Assembly: GCA_946122785.1 (NCBI GenBank) | Contig: CAMGYJ010000006.1 | Coordinates: 49,682,066 to 49,746,065, forward strand | From: Linum tenue | Taxonomy: Eukaryota; Streptophyta; Magnoliopsida; Malpighiales; Linaceae | DNA: 64,000 nt | Direction of reading: 5' to 3' | In this document: in pieces, positions 32,591 to 43,420 of the stretch | Layout of the letters: every line of letters starts with the position of its first letter | How positions within the stretch are numbered: position 1 is the first letter of the stretch | Notes under the pieces: model-generated | Databases searched by the model: none | The model's input: only the letters and a program-made list of their open reading frames with translations | Told to the model about the DNA's origin: nothing | Position numbers and translations under genes: made by a program

Positions 32591-34017
32591 GGCTTTTGCG
32601 TGGGAGATGGAGGTGGGTTTGGATTTTTTTTTTTAATCTTCTTTTATTTATTTCCATAAGCTTTCTTCTCAATGTTCTACTTCTAATTTTGCTTTCTTCT
32701 TCTTCTTTCATTTCTTCCATGGAGTTTCTTATATATTTACAATTAGTTGATTAAAAAGATAAAGAATTAGTTTGATAAAATAAAAGTTAGTAGTTTATGA
32801 TTCAGCAGTTAATCGTTATAGCACTATTGGTTAACAGTATGAGTTTTATTAAAATGAGTTGCTATCATTTTCCCCCCTTACCCGCGGCTTTTTTCTCAAT
32901 GTGACAACTGAAGTGGGAAAAAGGTCATTGGTGTAGGCTTGACAAGCTACTCCAAATCGAATCTCCATTTATGTTTAAAAAAATCAAAAATTGTAAAACC
33001 ATATCGAAGGCCATGTCGAAAAAGTTAGCATTATGATATTTTGTGCTAAAATCATAGTTCGGTGGTGATTAAATCAGAGTTGACACGTTGCTCCAACCCG
33101 AGGCTCAATTGATGTTTAGAAAAAACCAGAACTGTAAAACTATACCAAAGGTCATACCGAAAAAGTTAGTATGAGGATATTTTGTGCTAATTAAAAAATA
33201 AAAAGTTAATTTCCTAGGCTCCACTAAACACCCAAACCGTCTCCTGCTGCATCCCTCTTTCCCACTTTAATTGACCACCATTTCCCGTTGTGGCAGTCTT
33301 CAAGTGCGGCGCGGACGTCTTCAGGTGGACGTGGTGGCGCGGACTGACCACGGAGAGCAACCCCTGCCTTCTGGTCCAACACTTCTCTCGCCAACGCTCG
33401 CCGATAGGTATGTTAACTTTTCTATTGTAGTTCAATCAAAATTCAAATGTCATATTCTGAATTGATTTTATTATCATATGAAAGATTTTCTAAACACCAT
33501 TTTATAACAATTACGTAAATTAATACCTTAAGTAATCTTACAGAGAAATAGTTATTTCTAATGTATCAATTATAGAAAACATATAATATAATATTTTGCA
33601 AGGACTAAGACAATTTGACAACACAACAACTTTTATTGAGGGAAATGACGATTTATAAATTGACTAAAATGGTGATTTCTTCAATTTGCATTACAAAAGA
33701 ATTTTATAAGGAAAGTTGCTATTCACATAATACTTTAATCAAATGTAATACTTTTTATAACTTAGTTCACTTATTAGTATCATATATATTCAAAATCTCA
33801 TCAATTTACATCACACATATTAAAACTTATGAAAAAATAATTTAATCTTATAGACTATATAGTTTAATCTAATATGAGAACAATCAGTAGCTTGAATTTA
33901 TTATGATACTACTCATTAAGGAAGATTACGCAACCTCATTCTATCACAGTTATTAATCAAACAAATGTGTTATGTAAGCCTTTTATTAAGACACCACATA
34001 AAGCATTTGGAAGTGTC
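32591..34017. repeat. Duplicated intergenic repeats
   Basis: Three repeats in a row: 32,591-33,050 recurs at 34,745-35,198; 33,041-33,420 recurs at 36,904-37,290; 33,470-34,010 is a relative of the AT-rich sequence at 13,040-13,600 and 41,830-42,300. The short open frames at 33,214-33,465 are repeated with differences at 37,140-37,325 and show no protein constraint. Confidence 0.6.
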
Positions 34018-34533
34018 TGTCGTGTGCTCGAAATTCTCGCATCGTGGATCTGGAACTCTTCTACGATAAACTAAGGCAAGGAAAAAAAACTACAACTATA
34101 TGCTACTAAATGACTTTACTCTTATTCATTCATTAAAACTATAGAACTACGTACATATTTATAGGACTACTCTCACAAACCCTTTCCCTCTCAAACAAGG
34201 TAAACTAATCCCAACCCCGGAAGTAAACAATAACTTTCTCAACAAGACACAATAAACTAATACGAATATCATAAATAACTATATTAATCTAACAATTGAC
34301 TAATAAGAAGTCTCTAATTACTAAGCTCGTAATCGACCACCAGGTCCAACTGGTGCTATACTACACCAAACCTCCCCTTTGAAGAACTTTGTCCGCGAAG
34401 TACATGCGTCATCTCAACACCGATCGATGTAGAAGAAGTTTCCCCATTGATTATTGATGATAATGAGCGGACGCTGATGCAGCCTGTGCTTGCCATATTT
34501 CCAATTGCGCTCAACCAATTGCACAAAGCTCCA
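34018..34533 (-). mobile_element. Short LTR element (TRIM-like), copy iii
   Basis: One complete LTR (34,018-34,294, 277 bp, TGTCGTGTGCTCG...TAATCTAACA) with interior 34,295-34,533 to its right. The interior is the same as in copies i and ii (ACTTTGTCCGCGAAGT, TGTAGAAGAAGTTTCCCC) and stops before the primer site, so the other LTR is missing. Confidence 0.6.
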
Positions 34534-35198
34534 ATTTCTTGCTTGTTGTTTTGTGTCTTGATGTTTAAAGAACGTACATGATGATCCTCTATGATAGCTT
34601 AGTCTGAAAATATATAAATAATATCAAAATATATCAAGTGTAAAAACACTACCCATAATACTAATTAAAGTTGAAAGTGTGTTACTATAGCATAAGGGTT
34701 ATGTTAATATGACTTGCTGTCATTTATTTGGCCGACCGGATGAACACTTCATCACATATACGGGTTTTGCGTGGGAGATGGAGGTGGATTTGGATTGGTT
34801 TTTTTAATCTTCTTTTATTTGTTTCCATAAGCTTTCTTCTCAATGTTCTACTTCTAATTTTGCTTTCTTCTTCTTTCATTTCTTTCATGGATTTTTTATA
34901 TATTTACAATTAGTTGATTAAAAAGATAAATAATTAGTTTGATAAAATAAAAGTAGTAGTTTATGGTTCAACGGTTAATCGTTATAGCACTATTGGTTAA
35001 CTTTATGAGTTCTATTAAAATGAGTTGCTATCATTTTTCCCCCTTACCCGCGGCTTCTTTCTCAATGAGACAACAGAAGTGGGAAAAAGGTCATTGGTGT
35101 AGGCTTGACAAGTTACTCCGAATCTCCATTTATGTTAAAAAAAAAAATCAAAAATTGTAAAACCATATCGAAGGCCATGTCGAAAAAGTTAGCATTAT
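34534..35198. other. Repeat-derived spacer
   Basis: Begins with the pre-LINE spacer sequence (like 7,790-7,900), then crosses the uninterrupted target region of the minus-strand LINE and a copy of 32,591-33,050. No gene. Confidence 0.5.
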
Positions 35199-35493
35199 GA
35201 TATTTTGGGAAAAAATCTAAAACTACCACTATAAAACAAAATTACAAAAATACCACACATTCCCAACAATGTCCAAAAATACCACCCTTCCACACAAAAC
35301 GCACCTCGAAGGCGCGGTTATAAAACAAAACGCGCCTCCAAGGCGCGGTTAAAGAACAAAGCGCTTCTGGAACACGCAGTTTGACCCTTCCTGGCTGTCA
35401 AACCGCGTTGTCACGTGAAGGTACATGCAACCGCGTGATGGGGGAGCGATCTGACGGCCAACCCGTGCGCTAGCTCAGCGATCCACGTCGCTC

Positions 35494-35526
35494 AGTCAAA
35501 CCGCTCCCCCGAAGAGCGGTTTGACT
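35494..35526. repeat. Perfect 13-bp hairpin in MULE subterminal region
   Basis: AGTCAAACCGCTC and its exact complement around a 7-nt loop; it contains the AACCGC word in both orientations. Confidence 0.7.
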
Positions 35527-35814
35527 GTTGGGGAACGCTAATCGCGCGCTGGAGGCGCGGTTTTAGGCGGGATAAAAAGACGAAACCGCCCCTCCCCCAT
35601 GCGGTTTCGTCCCTATATAGACCCCCCTTTCCCCTCCCATTTTCTGCACACCAAACCCATTCCCCCCTCTCTCCCTCTAACTCCTCACTCTACCCACCCA
35701 AAAACCTTAGAATTAGTTTTTTTGTTGGTTGCGCCTAAGTCCGATGTGCCTTCAAAAAACTTTTTCTTTGGTTTTCACTAAGAAACCGTCGAATCTCTGT
35801 CCGGATTCGAAAAA

Positions 35815-36070
35815 AATGGTCGATTTCATCCAAGAAAAGGGCATTTTCTATGATGATTATCAAACGGTACGTACTCATTTTACCCAATTGTTGTTGTTGT
35901 TATAATGATTTATTTAATTTATATACTAATTGATTTATGTTGTTGTTATGCTATCGTAGGTTGGGTCGGATGTTGATATTTACAATCAACGATATTATGT
36001 TGATCAAGGACCGATTGATCCGACTGTTTTATAGGATCAAGCTAATCATCGTTCAAGAGACGTTTGGAAC
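35815..36070 (+). pseudogene. Plant mobile domain gene, 5' exons only
   Basis: ATG 35,815 opens MVDFIQEKGIFYDDYQT, ending at a GTACGT donor. After an intron ending CGTAG (35,959), exon 2 reads VGSDVDIYNQRYYVDQGP, a TAG, then DQANHRSRDVW. Exon structure and wording parallel the larger PMD gene at 61,539-61,758 (EIYDPRLYIDRGPRD...RSRSIWN). The preceding leader is also related (GGTTGCGCCTAAGTCCGAT). The PMD core exon is missing: the gene was deleted down to its start. Confidence 0.6.
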
Positions 36071-36181
36071 ATTTGATGCACATTTGATTAACTCTTCTAG
36101 TGCCATCCATGCAGCTAGTCTGAGTGCACATTTGATGCACATTTGATTAACTCTTCGAGTGCCATTCATTTTATAAAAATT

Positions 36182-36276
36182 GCCACCGACGTAACTTACA
36201 CCCTTTTCGGTCTCTTCCGTTTAACCATTCCACCGCAACCCAAAGCGTGAACCTTTGGAATGTCATCTGCAATAAA
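36182..36276 (-). pseudogene. Exon-like C-terminal remnant in MULE
   Basis: On the minus strand an acceptor-like TTTATTGCAG precedes a short frame ending KVHALGCGGMVKRKRPKRV and a stop. A basic, lysine/arginine-rich end would suit a nuclear protein such as a transposase. This is too short to identify, but its orientation opposes that of the PMD exons. Confidence 0.3.
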
Positions 36277-36478
36277 ACTGTAATTAAGTTACTAACATAA
36301 AATCACAAAGGAAAATGAAAAGTAATACAAAACAAACTTACGAATTAACGTTAATCGCAAAAACTAAATAATTTAAAGGTGCAAAACTAAAATTTGAAGA
36401 AGGATGAGGAGTGTGAAAAATTTGAGTTCTCGGAAACAGCCTTTTATAGGCGAATTTTGCAGCACAAACCACCGAGGT

Positions 36479-36499
36479 GGGGGGGGGGGGGGGGGGGGG
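36479..36499 (+). repeat. Poly(G) run of 21
   Basis: Uninterrupted G run inside the MULE. Length is uncertain because such runs are error-prone in sequencing. Confidence 0.6.
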
Positions 36500-36903
36500 A
36501 GTTTAGGTCTGCCATGTAGCCCCACCCCCTGCATGCCGAAATGTCTGCTGTCAGGTGACCAGGCACAAACCGCGCCTTGGGGCAGCGGTTTATGTCTGCA
36601 CATGGTAAACCGGCGCCTGGTGGGGCGGTTTATCATGTCGACATTTAAACGCTTCCTCATGAAGCGTTTTCTGGTAGGGTTAGTATATAAACAGCGCTTT
36701 CGAGGAGCGGTTTTAGCTGAAATTTAAAAACGCCTGTTGGCCATGCGGTTATGATGTAAATCGCTGTCAGGAGGCGCGATTTATATATTAACCGCCCATT
36801 AGAGGGGTGGTTTTTAATAAACGGTGGTATTTTTGGAAATTGTTGGGAATGGGTGATATTTTTGTAATTTTTTTTATAAAAGTGGTAGTTTTGGATTTTT
36901 TCC

Positions 36904-37349
36904 GATATTTTGAGCTAAAATCATAGTTCGACGATGATTAAATCAGGGTTAACACGTTGCTCCAACCCAAGCCTCGATTGATGTTTAGAAAAAACCAGAA
37001 CTGTAAAACTTTACCAAAGGTCATACCGAAAAAGTTATTATTAGAATATTCTGTACTAATTAAAAAATAAAAAGTTAATTTCCTAAGCTCCATTAAACAC
37101 CCAAACCGTCTACTGCTGCATCCCTCTTGCCCACTTAAATTGACCACCATTTCCGGTGGTGGCAGTATTCTAGTGCGGCACGGACGTCTTCAGGTGGACG
37201 TGGGGGCGCGGACTGACCACGGAGAGCAACCCGTGGCTTCTGGTCCAACACTTCTCTCGCCAACGCTCGCCGATAGGACGGCCTGCTATTTCAACACAGG
37301 TGTAATGCCTTACTGTATAATATGATAACAATTGTGAAAATGAGATGGA
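36904..37349. repeat. Copy of 33,041-33,420
   Basis: Starts with the right-hand MULE target repeat. Apart from the MULE, the sequence joins 35,198 to 36,913 as 33,030 joins 33,050. No gene. Confidence 0.6.
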
Positions 37350-39348
37350 AATTTAAAATATTAATTTATTGGTTTTTTGTGTGAGTGGTAACGTTACTAA
37401 TGATGAGCTACAAGCAATTAGCACCTTCCTAGGGGTTAGTGTTTTGAAGGCTGAAGAAAAATACTTAGGGCTGCCCTCACAGGTTGGCCGATCCAAGTCA
37501 CTGACCTTCCAATTCATTGAGGAGGCCCTGCCTGCCCGGGTTCGCAATTGGAAGACGAAGGCCTTATCCTTGGCAGGTAAGGAGGTGGTGATAAAGGCCA
37601 TTGGTGCAGCTGTCCCAATTTATGCGATGTCGGCATTCCGGTTACCCCAGGAAACCTGTCGTAGGTGCAATGGGCAACTATCGAGGTATTGGTGGGCGGG
37701 ACAAGATAAGGAAAGGGGTATCCATTGGGTATCTTGGAGCGCCCTCTGCCAAAGCAAATTCAGGGGAGGCCTCGGGTTCCGTGATTTCAACAGGTTCAAC
37801 ATTGCCCTGCTGGCCAAGCAGGCATGGCGAATATTCCTCAACCCTTCTAGCCATCTGGCTCGCATTTACAAGGCACGTTATCACCCGAACCATGACTTCC
37901 TAGATGCGACGGCGGGATCGCGCCCGTCCTGGGCATGGCAAGGCCTCTTGGAAGGGAAAGCTTTACTCAAGCGGGGACTTCGGTGGCAAGTGGGAAATGG
38001 GTCGAGGATCAGGATTCTGCAGGATGTATGGCTCCCGTCAACTCCTCCATCATGTCCTACATTGAAACCGGGTTCGTTATCCTGTCCACTCCTTGTCTCT
38101 GATCTTATTTGTGCTAGCTCATTTGTGTGGAATAAAGCTCTGGTCGAAGATCTGTTCACCCAGGAAAGTTTGGATCTCATTCTTTCCATCCCTTTACCTA
38201 CTGTACATACACATGACAGGCTAATTTGGCATTACTCATCCTCTGGTGTGTTTCCGTTAAGACAGGCTACCATTTATTGTCGACTGAACATAATCTTATA
38301 CATCCTCCGCCTGCCCTTCCTTTTGACGACCGCTTTTGGAAATTCCTTTGGAGCCTCCCACTTCCGCCAAAACTGAAGTTCTTCTTCTGGCGTGCTGTTC
38401 GTGGGTTTCTCCCGCTTCAAACTGTGCTTTTCTCTAAGACTCTAGTCTCCGACACGACATGCGCGATCTGTGACGCGGAGTCGGAGACCTTCCCCCACTT
38501 TTTCTTTGATTGCAGGGTTGCTAGGGGTTTATGGCAGCTGGCTGGGCAGGATCATCTTCGGTCAGTACTGGGCGAGCTTACTCCGGATGAGGCGTGGAAG
38601 CAGCTGTTCTTTGAGCTAAACCTCTCCAAAACTGTGGATATCGTATTCATCCTATGGCGAATCTGGAAAGCTAGATGCTGGGCGTTGCATGCATACATCC
38701 AATACTTACCACCGGCTCTTTTCCGCCAGCTGCAGCATCAGGTTGCTGAATGGAAAGACGCAGCAGCCACAAGACAGCTGCCTACCCGTAATGGTCCAAG
38801 GGAAAATTCTTCATCGACGACAGGGAGACCTGGCGAGGGCGACTCAGAAGGCACATCCACTCACCCGGAACTCATCCACGTTTGGTGCGATGGAGCGGCC
38901 AAAAGACACTAGGGTGGCAGCATTGGTTTTGTCGGCTTCCAAAGTGCAGGTACGGTTCTCTTTGCTTTTGGCAAGTCGTATGCCGGCATATTTGATCCTT
39001 TTATCATGGAGTGTTTAGCTCTATGAAATGCTTTACAATGGTGCTTATCACATGGTTTTGTTGCTGTCAAATTGCATGGGGATTCTCAACAATTGATTCA
39101 ACGGATGGTGCGGCGAAATTTCACACATGATCGGTGCGGAGCGATACTCGAAGACGCAAGGGAGTTGGCATCCCAATTCAACTTCATTACGTTTTGTTTT
39201 GTCTCTCGTCGACTTAATAGGGCCGCCCATCTTGTGGCACAAAAAGCCCTTTCATCGGGAGCTCGACGATTAGTCGACTCCCGCGCTCTTCTTTCTGCTA
39301 TGTATGACTAAACTGTTACCGCTGACTTTGACAAAAAAAAAAAAAAAT
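37350..39348 (+). mobile_element. 5'-truncated plant LINE (third family)
   Basis: It starts inside the RT domain after the catalytic box and runs to an A-run at 39,331-39,347. Domains present: RT thumb, zf-RVT and RNase H. Confidence 0.85.
37369..39311 (+). pseudogene. LINE RT C-terminus, zf-RVT and RNase H
   Basis: Open to about 38,260 (KYLGLPSQVGRSKSLTFQFI, AALCQSKFRGGLGFRDFN-like, HDRLIWHYSSSGVF), where a one-base frameshift occurs. The next frame carries zf-RVT (LPPKLKFFFWRAVRGFLPLQ; CAICDAESETFPHFFFDC). RNase H follows in the same frame, VWCDGAAKRH then TAG at 38,910, GGSIGFVGFQSAGT, TGA at 39,024, and ends RRLNRAAHLVAQKALSS. The catalytic D of VWCDGA and the terminal RxxNxxAH word are kept. 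Confidence 0.85.
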
Positions 39349-39574
39349 ATGTTGAGAAAGATAATGATCATTTTTAGATAAAATACATATGAATGTATAT
39401 AATCCGGCGGATTCGAGTTGGATAGTGAGAAAACAATGCCCACCCATTACTAGCAATATTCAGATTCAGATTTTTCCCGTACCCACTAAAAATCATTCAG
39501 GTTCGAGTTTTACCCTACCCACTTAGGCTAGATTCCGGCTGATGCATGTCCCTATTTTTTTGTATTTGGTCAGA
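39349..39574. other. Short spacer with no feature
   Basis: Between the LINE A-run and the gypsy fragment. It contains degenerate AATCC/TTCGG DNA and no gene. Confidence 0.5.
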
Positions 39575-40205
39575 AAATACACACTCCGATTCAGAAAAAG
39601 GGTCTGGTTAAGTTACTTGGGTTTGATTATGAGATTAAATATCGTCAGGGTCGTTACAACAAAGTGGCAGATGCCCTCTCAAGACAACCTGATCTGCTCA
39701 GTAGTAGTTGTCAGGCTATGACAGCAGTCTTACCTGCTTGGTTGGGGGAAGTGGAAGCAACCTACAAAGATGAAGAATGGTTAAAAGAGGCTATGGTGGA
39801 GGCAGCAGTTCCTACAGTGGGGCCTAAGGTAAACACGGTTAGACAGGGTGTGTTGTACCATAAGTCTGCCATTTATGTAGGGAATGCTGGCAGTATGATA
39901 GAACAGATATTGCAATTGTTTCATGAGTCTCCAATAGGACGCCATTCAGGAACGCAAGCCACGTATCAGAGGCTGAAGACTTACTTTTGGTGGCCTGGTC
40001 TCAAGCGGGATGTTAGACAGTTCATTGCTGAGTGTGATGTTTGCCAAAAGTGCAAGAGTGAGAATGTACCATCCCCTGGACTTTTACAGCCCTTGCCCAT
40101 ACCAGAGGGAGCTTGGAAGCATATCTATATGGACTTTATCGAGGGGTTGCCAAAATCTGGGGGAAAGGAAGTGATTCTAGTGGTGGTCGATCAGTTCATC
40201 GTATG
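39575..40205 (+). pseudogene. Ty3-gypsy RNase H-integrase fragment
   Basis: An open frame with no internal stop begins in the RNase H (LLGFDYEIKYRQGRYNKVADALSR) and enters integrase: the zinc-binding HHCC module (HESPIGRHSG ... TYFWWPGLKRDVRQFIAECDVCQKCK) and the start of the catalytic core (GLLQPLPIPEGAWKHIYMDFIEGLPKSGGKEVILVVVD, containing the first catalytic Asp). It is cut at both ends: protease, RT, the rest of integrase and LTRs are missing. Its right edge is fused directly to a copia fragment. Confidence 0.88.
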
Positions 40206-40634
40206 GACACTTCTTTGGGCTTAGCATACCATAAACAGCTGCTTCAGTGACTTTATCTCATGACGTTGCAAGAAGTAGGATAAAGTATCCAAGTCATCTA
40301 AAGAAGCTGAATATCGGGCCATGTGCGATGTGGCCTCCGAGTTGGTATGACTTTCATGTTTGTTGAAAGATTTCAGAGTCACTTGTTTCCCACCGATGGA
40401 TTGGTTTTTCGACACCACTAGCGCCATCCAGATGCCCCCTAATCCAGTGTTTCATGATTGTAGTAAGCAGATTGAGATTCATGCGCATTATATACGAGAT
40501 GGGACAATGCACTTGCAATATGTCAAGTTTGAAGACCAGATGGCAGATCTTTTGACGAAATCCTTCTCTACTAGTCGTCACTAGTATCTCTCTTTCAAAT
40601 TGATGGTGGGTGCCCAGCAGAAATTTGGGGAGGC
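40206..40634 (+). pseudogene. Ty1-copia RNase H end and polypurine tract
   Basis: Reads SKSSKEAEYRAMCDVASELV and, after a frame change, FFDTTSAIQMPPNPVFHDC, EIHAHYIRDGTMHLQYV and FEDQMADLLTKSFSTSRH, the end of copia RNase H. TGA and TAG replace expected Trp and Gln codons near 40,259 and 40,275. AATTTGGGGAGGC (40,622-40,634) is the polypurine tract directly before the LTR. Confidence 0.82.
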
Positions 40635-40849
40635 TGTTAGACGATCATTATTAAGCAACCCATGTATTTTATATGTATCATTATGTTTAGTGGACTTTAA
40701 CTATTTTGAGCCCACGTAGCCTTGCATGGTTATGCTGAATAAGAGAAGAAGAACGCTTTGTGTCGTGGATTCGTCCTAATCTTTAAAACGTCAGTGATAC
40801 CACGTTAGTTTGGTGTCGTTTATTTCAGTTTATTTTTCATAACTATTCA
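40635..40849 (+). mobile_element. Copia 3' LTR with ATTCA target repeat
   Basis: The LTR starts TGTTAGACGATCATTATTAA and ends CATAACT at 40,844, shortened inside; ATTCA follows. Because it lies after the RNase H and polypurine tract, it proves that the many solo copies in the window are LTRs. Confidence 0.78.
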
Positions 40850-42300
40850 CTCATTGGTACCGGTCATGAAACAACGATCAATCGTAAACCCATTCGAAAA
40901 ATGCAACATAAGATAAATTATTATTATATTGTGATATTTTATATTGTAATAGCGCAAGTAAAGTAACCAAGGATGAAAAATTAATTTTTCCTTAATTAAG
41001 TAAGGGTCATATCTCATATAGTAAGGTCCATAATAAGTTTTTCTAACAATCAATTATTAGTTTTTTTACAATCAAATTCACTTTAACAACAAACTGTCCC
41101 AAGCCACATAAGATGGAAAAGTTTCACCATAAGATTTAGGGCGACTACTATTTTTTAGTAAAACATTTGACAATACTAAATATTGGTCAAATCTTTAATA
41201 AAACTATAAAATTATAGTTACTTTCCATTAAAGTTAACGTTAGTATTAACATAATTACACATAAGCTAATCGCCAGTCCACATATTTGAATGAAAATGTC
41301 TATAATTTTGTTATTCTCAAAGGTTTGACTAATGTTTTAGAATTTGTGAAAGATTGGCTAAAAATAGTTTTTACCCTCGGATTTATTCCCTTTACAAAAC
41401 TATCTTTGTATTTTTTTTATTTCATAATACGAAAGATTTACATAAGCTGAAATTACTAATCCTTACGAAAAAGTTAAAGGCGGATTAAATTTGCTTCCCT
41501 TTTTTTGTAGGGTATTATTCACCTGTATTTTTTTATACGCTACACCTAATTTCAGCATAACTCTTTTCCCCACATGTAGTTGTATATGCAATTAATTGTT
41601 TTCTACGGATTTATTCACTTTACAAAACTATCTTTGTATTTTTTTTTTATTTCATACTACGAAAGATTTACATAACGTTTTTTTTTCCTTAGACAATTAT
41701 CTCTATATACACATCTATTTGGGTACTTCTTCATTACACATTACGGAAAAATTTTATATTACAAATACATTATATAAATCTTATAATTAACTGCAATATT
41801 CACCATCTCATTAATTTACATATTACGCAAAAGGTATATAAGGTATGTTAACTTTTCTATTGTAGTGCAATCAAATATTATATTTTGAATTGATTTTATT
41901 ATCATATGAAATATTTTCTAAACACCATTTTATAACAATTATGTAAATTACAAATACCTTAGGTAATCTTACAGAGAAAAAGTTATTTCTAAAGTATCAA
42001 TTATAGAAAACATATAATATAAGACTTTGCAAGGACTAAGACAATTAGACAACAAAACAACTTTTACTGAGGGAAATGACGATTTATAAATACTCTAAAA
42101 TGACGATTTCTTCAATTTGCATTACAAAAGAATTTATAAGAAAAGTTGCTATTCACATAATACTTTAATCAAATGTAATACTTTTCATAACTTAGTACAC
42201 TTATTAGTACCATATATATATATTCAACATCTCATCAATTTGCATCATGCATATTAAAACTTATGAAAAAATAATTTGATCTTATAGACTATATAGTTTA
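40850..42300. other. AT-rich repeat, no gene
   Basis: Relative of 12,243-13,500, with small internal duplications (TTTATTCCCTTTACAAAACTATC recurs near 41,611). No gene, RNA or terminal repeat recognised. Confidence 0.5.
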
Positions 42301-42560
42301 TAGAACTACTCTCACGAACCCTTTCCCTGGTAAACTAATCCCAATCCAAGAAGAAAATGTTGGAGCTCTCTGTCGAAGAAGAGATTGAGGGAGTAGACGG
42401 AGGGGAGCGGCCGATGGGGGTATCAATTTTTTTAATTTAATTGTAATTATTTAAAATTAGAAAATATGTGTAAATTATGAATATTTTAATGATTTTTGTG
42501 ATGACGGGATGGTGACATAGCATGTTAATCTTTTAGTAACCTTGTTTGACCGGATGGTGA
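42301..42560 (-). repeat. TRIM-like LTR fragment and block-start repeat, block C
   Basis: LTR words CTACTCTCACGAACCCTTTC and GGTAAACTAATCCCAATCC, then the block-start sequence (GCTCTCTGTCGAAGAAGAGA). It is more diverged than the A and B copies and is interrupted at about 42,560 by a LINE ORF1 fragment. Confidence 0.65.
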
Positions 42561-43390
42561 CATAGCATCGTTAACCCTCCATTCCTTCACTAGAGCCCCC
42601 TCAGGAACAACACAGTTATGACCAAATTCGCCACACTTATCACACAAGACAGGCAAATTACAATATTCCAAATTCACCCACAGAGCCTTCATCCCATCAG
42701 GCTTCACATCAAGCTTAGTGAGCCGCTTTGCCCGTGCAGAGATTTCAACACAGACCTTCGCAATCCCAAGTTTCGTTCCCCTTCTTGTAGGAATATCCAT
42801 ACACAAAGGACGCCCAATCGAACTAGCAATTCTACCCAGACCTTCCTTGTTCGCAAACTCTATCGGAAGATTAGTGATTCTTACCCATACCGGAATTTTT
42901 GAGTTGTCAATCGCGAGAGGTTGAATTCCTGGCTCCCACTTCCTCAGAAATAGCATGTTATCGCGATGGTGCCACGACCGCCCTCAAATGCCCACTGACA
43001 TATTTCAGCCTACGAAAACTGGAATAGAACAAGCTTGTCTCCAAGCCTCGACGTACGCACTTCTCCGTCTCTTCCCCATAACCAATTGGCCCAGAATCTG
43101 ATAGCAGAAATTGAAACAGGGTTCCCGAGAAATTGCCCAACGAGGCTGCTCGCCCATCGCTTAGAGCCATCTTCAATCACCGACTTCGGAATTCTTAGCG
43201 CTCCATCAATGAATTCAGGTTCGTAGTAATCAAGTCTACTATCCGGTGCAATCCCAAACAGTGAGACCCAAGGGCTACCGCCACCGACGGCTCCCGATGG
43301 GGCACCGTCACCAGGGGCCGCCATCAAATTGATGAAAACCTAGATCAGAGAGAGGAAAGAAGAGAGATGAATGGTACAGTTTCTGTCCGT
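42561..43390 (-). pseudogene. LINE ORF1 fragment: DUF4283 and zinc knuckle
   Basis: The minus-strand frame starts MMAAPGDGAPSGAVGGGSPW at 43,327 and continues GALRIPKSVIEDG and LVGQFLGNPVSISAIRFWA (start of DUF4283). After frameshifts near 42,960-43,010 it reads LRKWEPGIQPLAIDNSKIPV, VWVRITNLPIEFANKEGL and LCDKCGEFGHNC. This is the 5' end of a LINE whose ORF2 is missing; the order of lesions suggests a decayed relic. Confidence 0.75.
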
Positions 43391-43420
43391 GTGTCCAAAC
43401 GAGAATTGGTCAAAAAAGTC

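Larger units (their letters stand above)
35208..36903. mobile_element. Non-autonomous MULE with 9-bp target duplication
   Basis: 1,696 bp bounded by long terminal inverted repeats that begin GGAAAAAATC and match over roughly 80 bp, and flanked by GATATTTTG at 35,199-35,207 and 36,904-36,912. A 9-bp duplication and long TIRs are diagnostic of Mutator-like elements. Subterminal DNA is filled with AACCGC/GCGGTT words. The interior holds PMD-like exons at the left and a short minus-strand exon-like end at the right. No transposase domain is present. Confidence 0.85.

Noticed and set aside
33214..33465. Short ORFs on both strands, repeated at 37,140
   Set aside because: Copies differ in frame and length without protein-level conservation.
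36404..36727. ORFs through the poly(G) run
   Set aside because: They translate the G run into poly-Gly or poly-Pro; the run length itself is unreliable.
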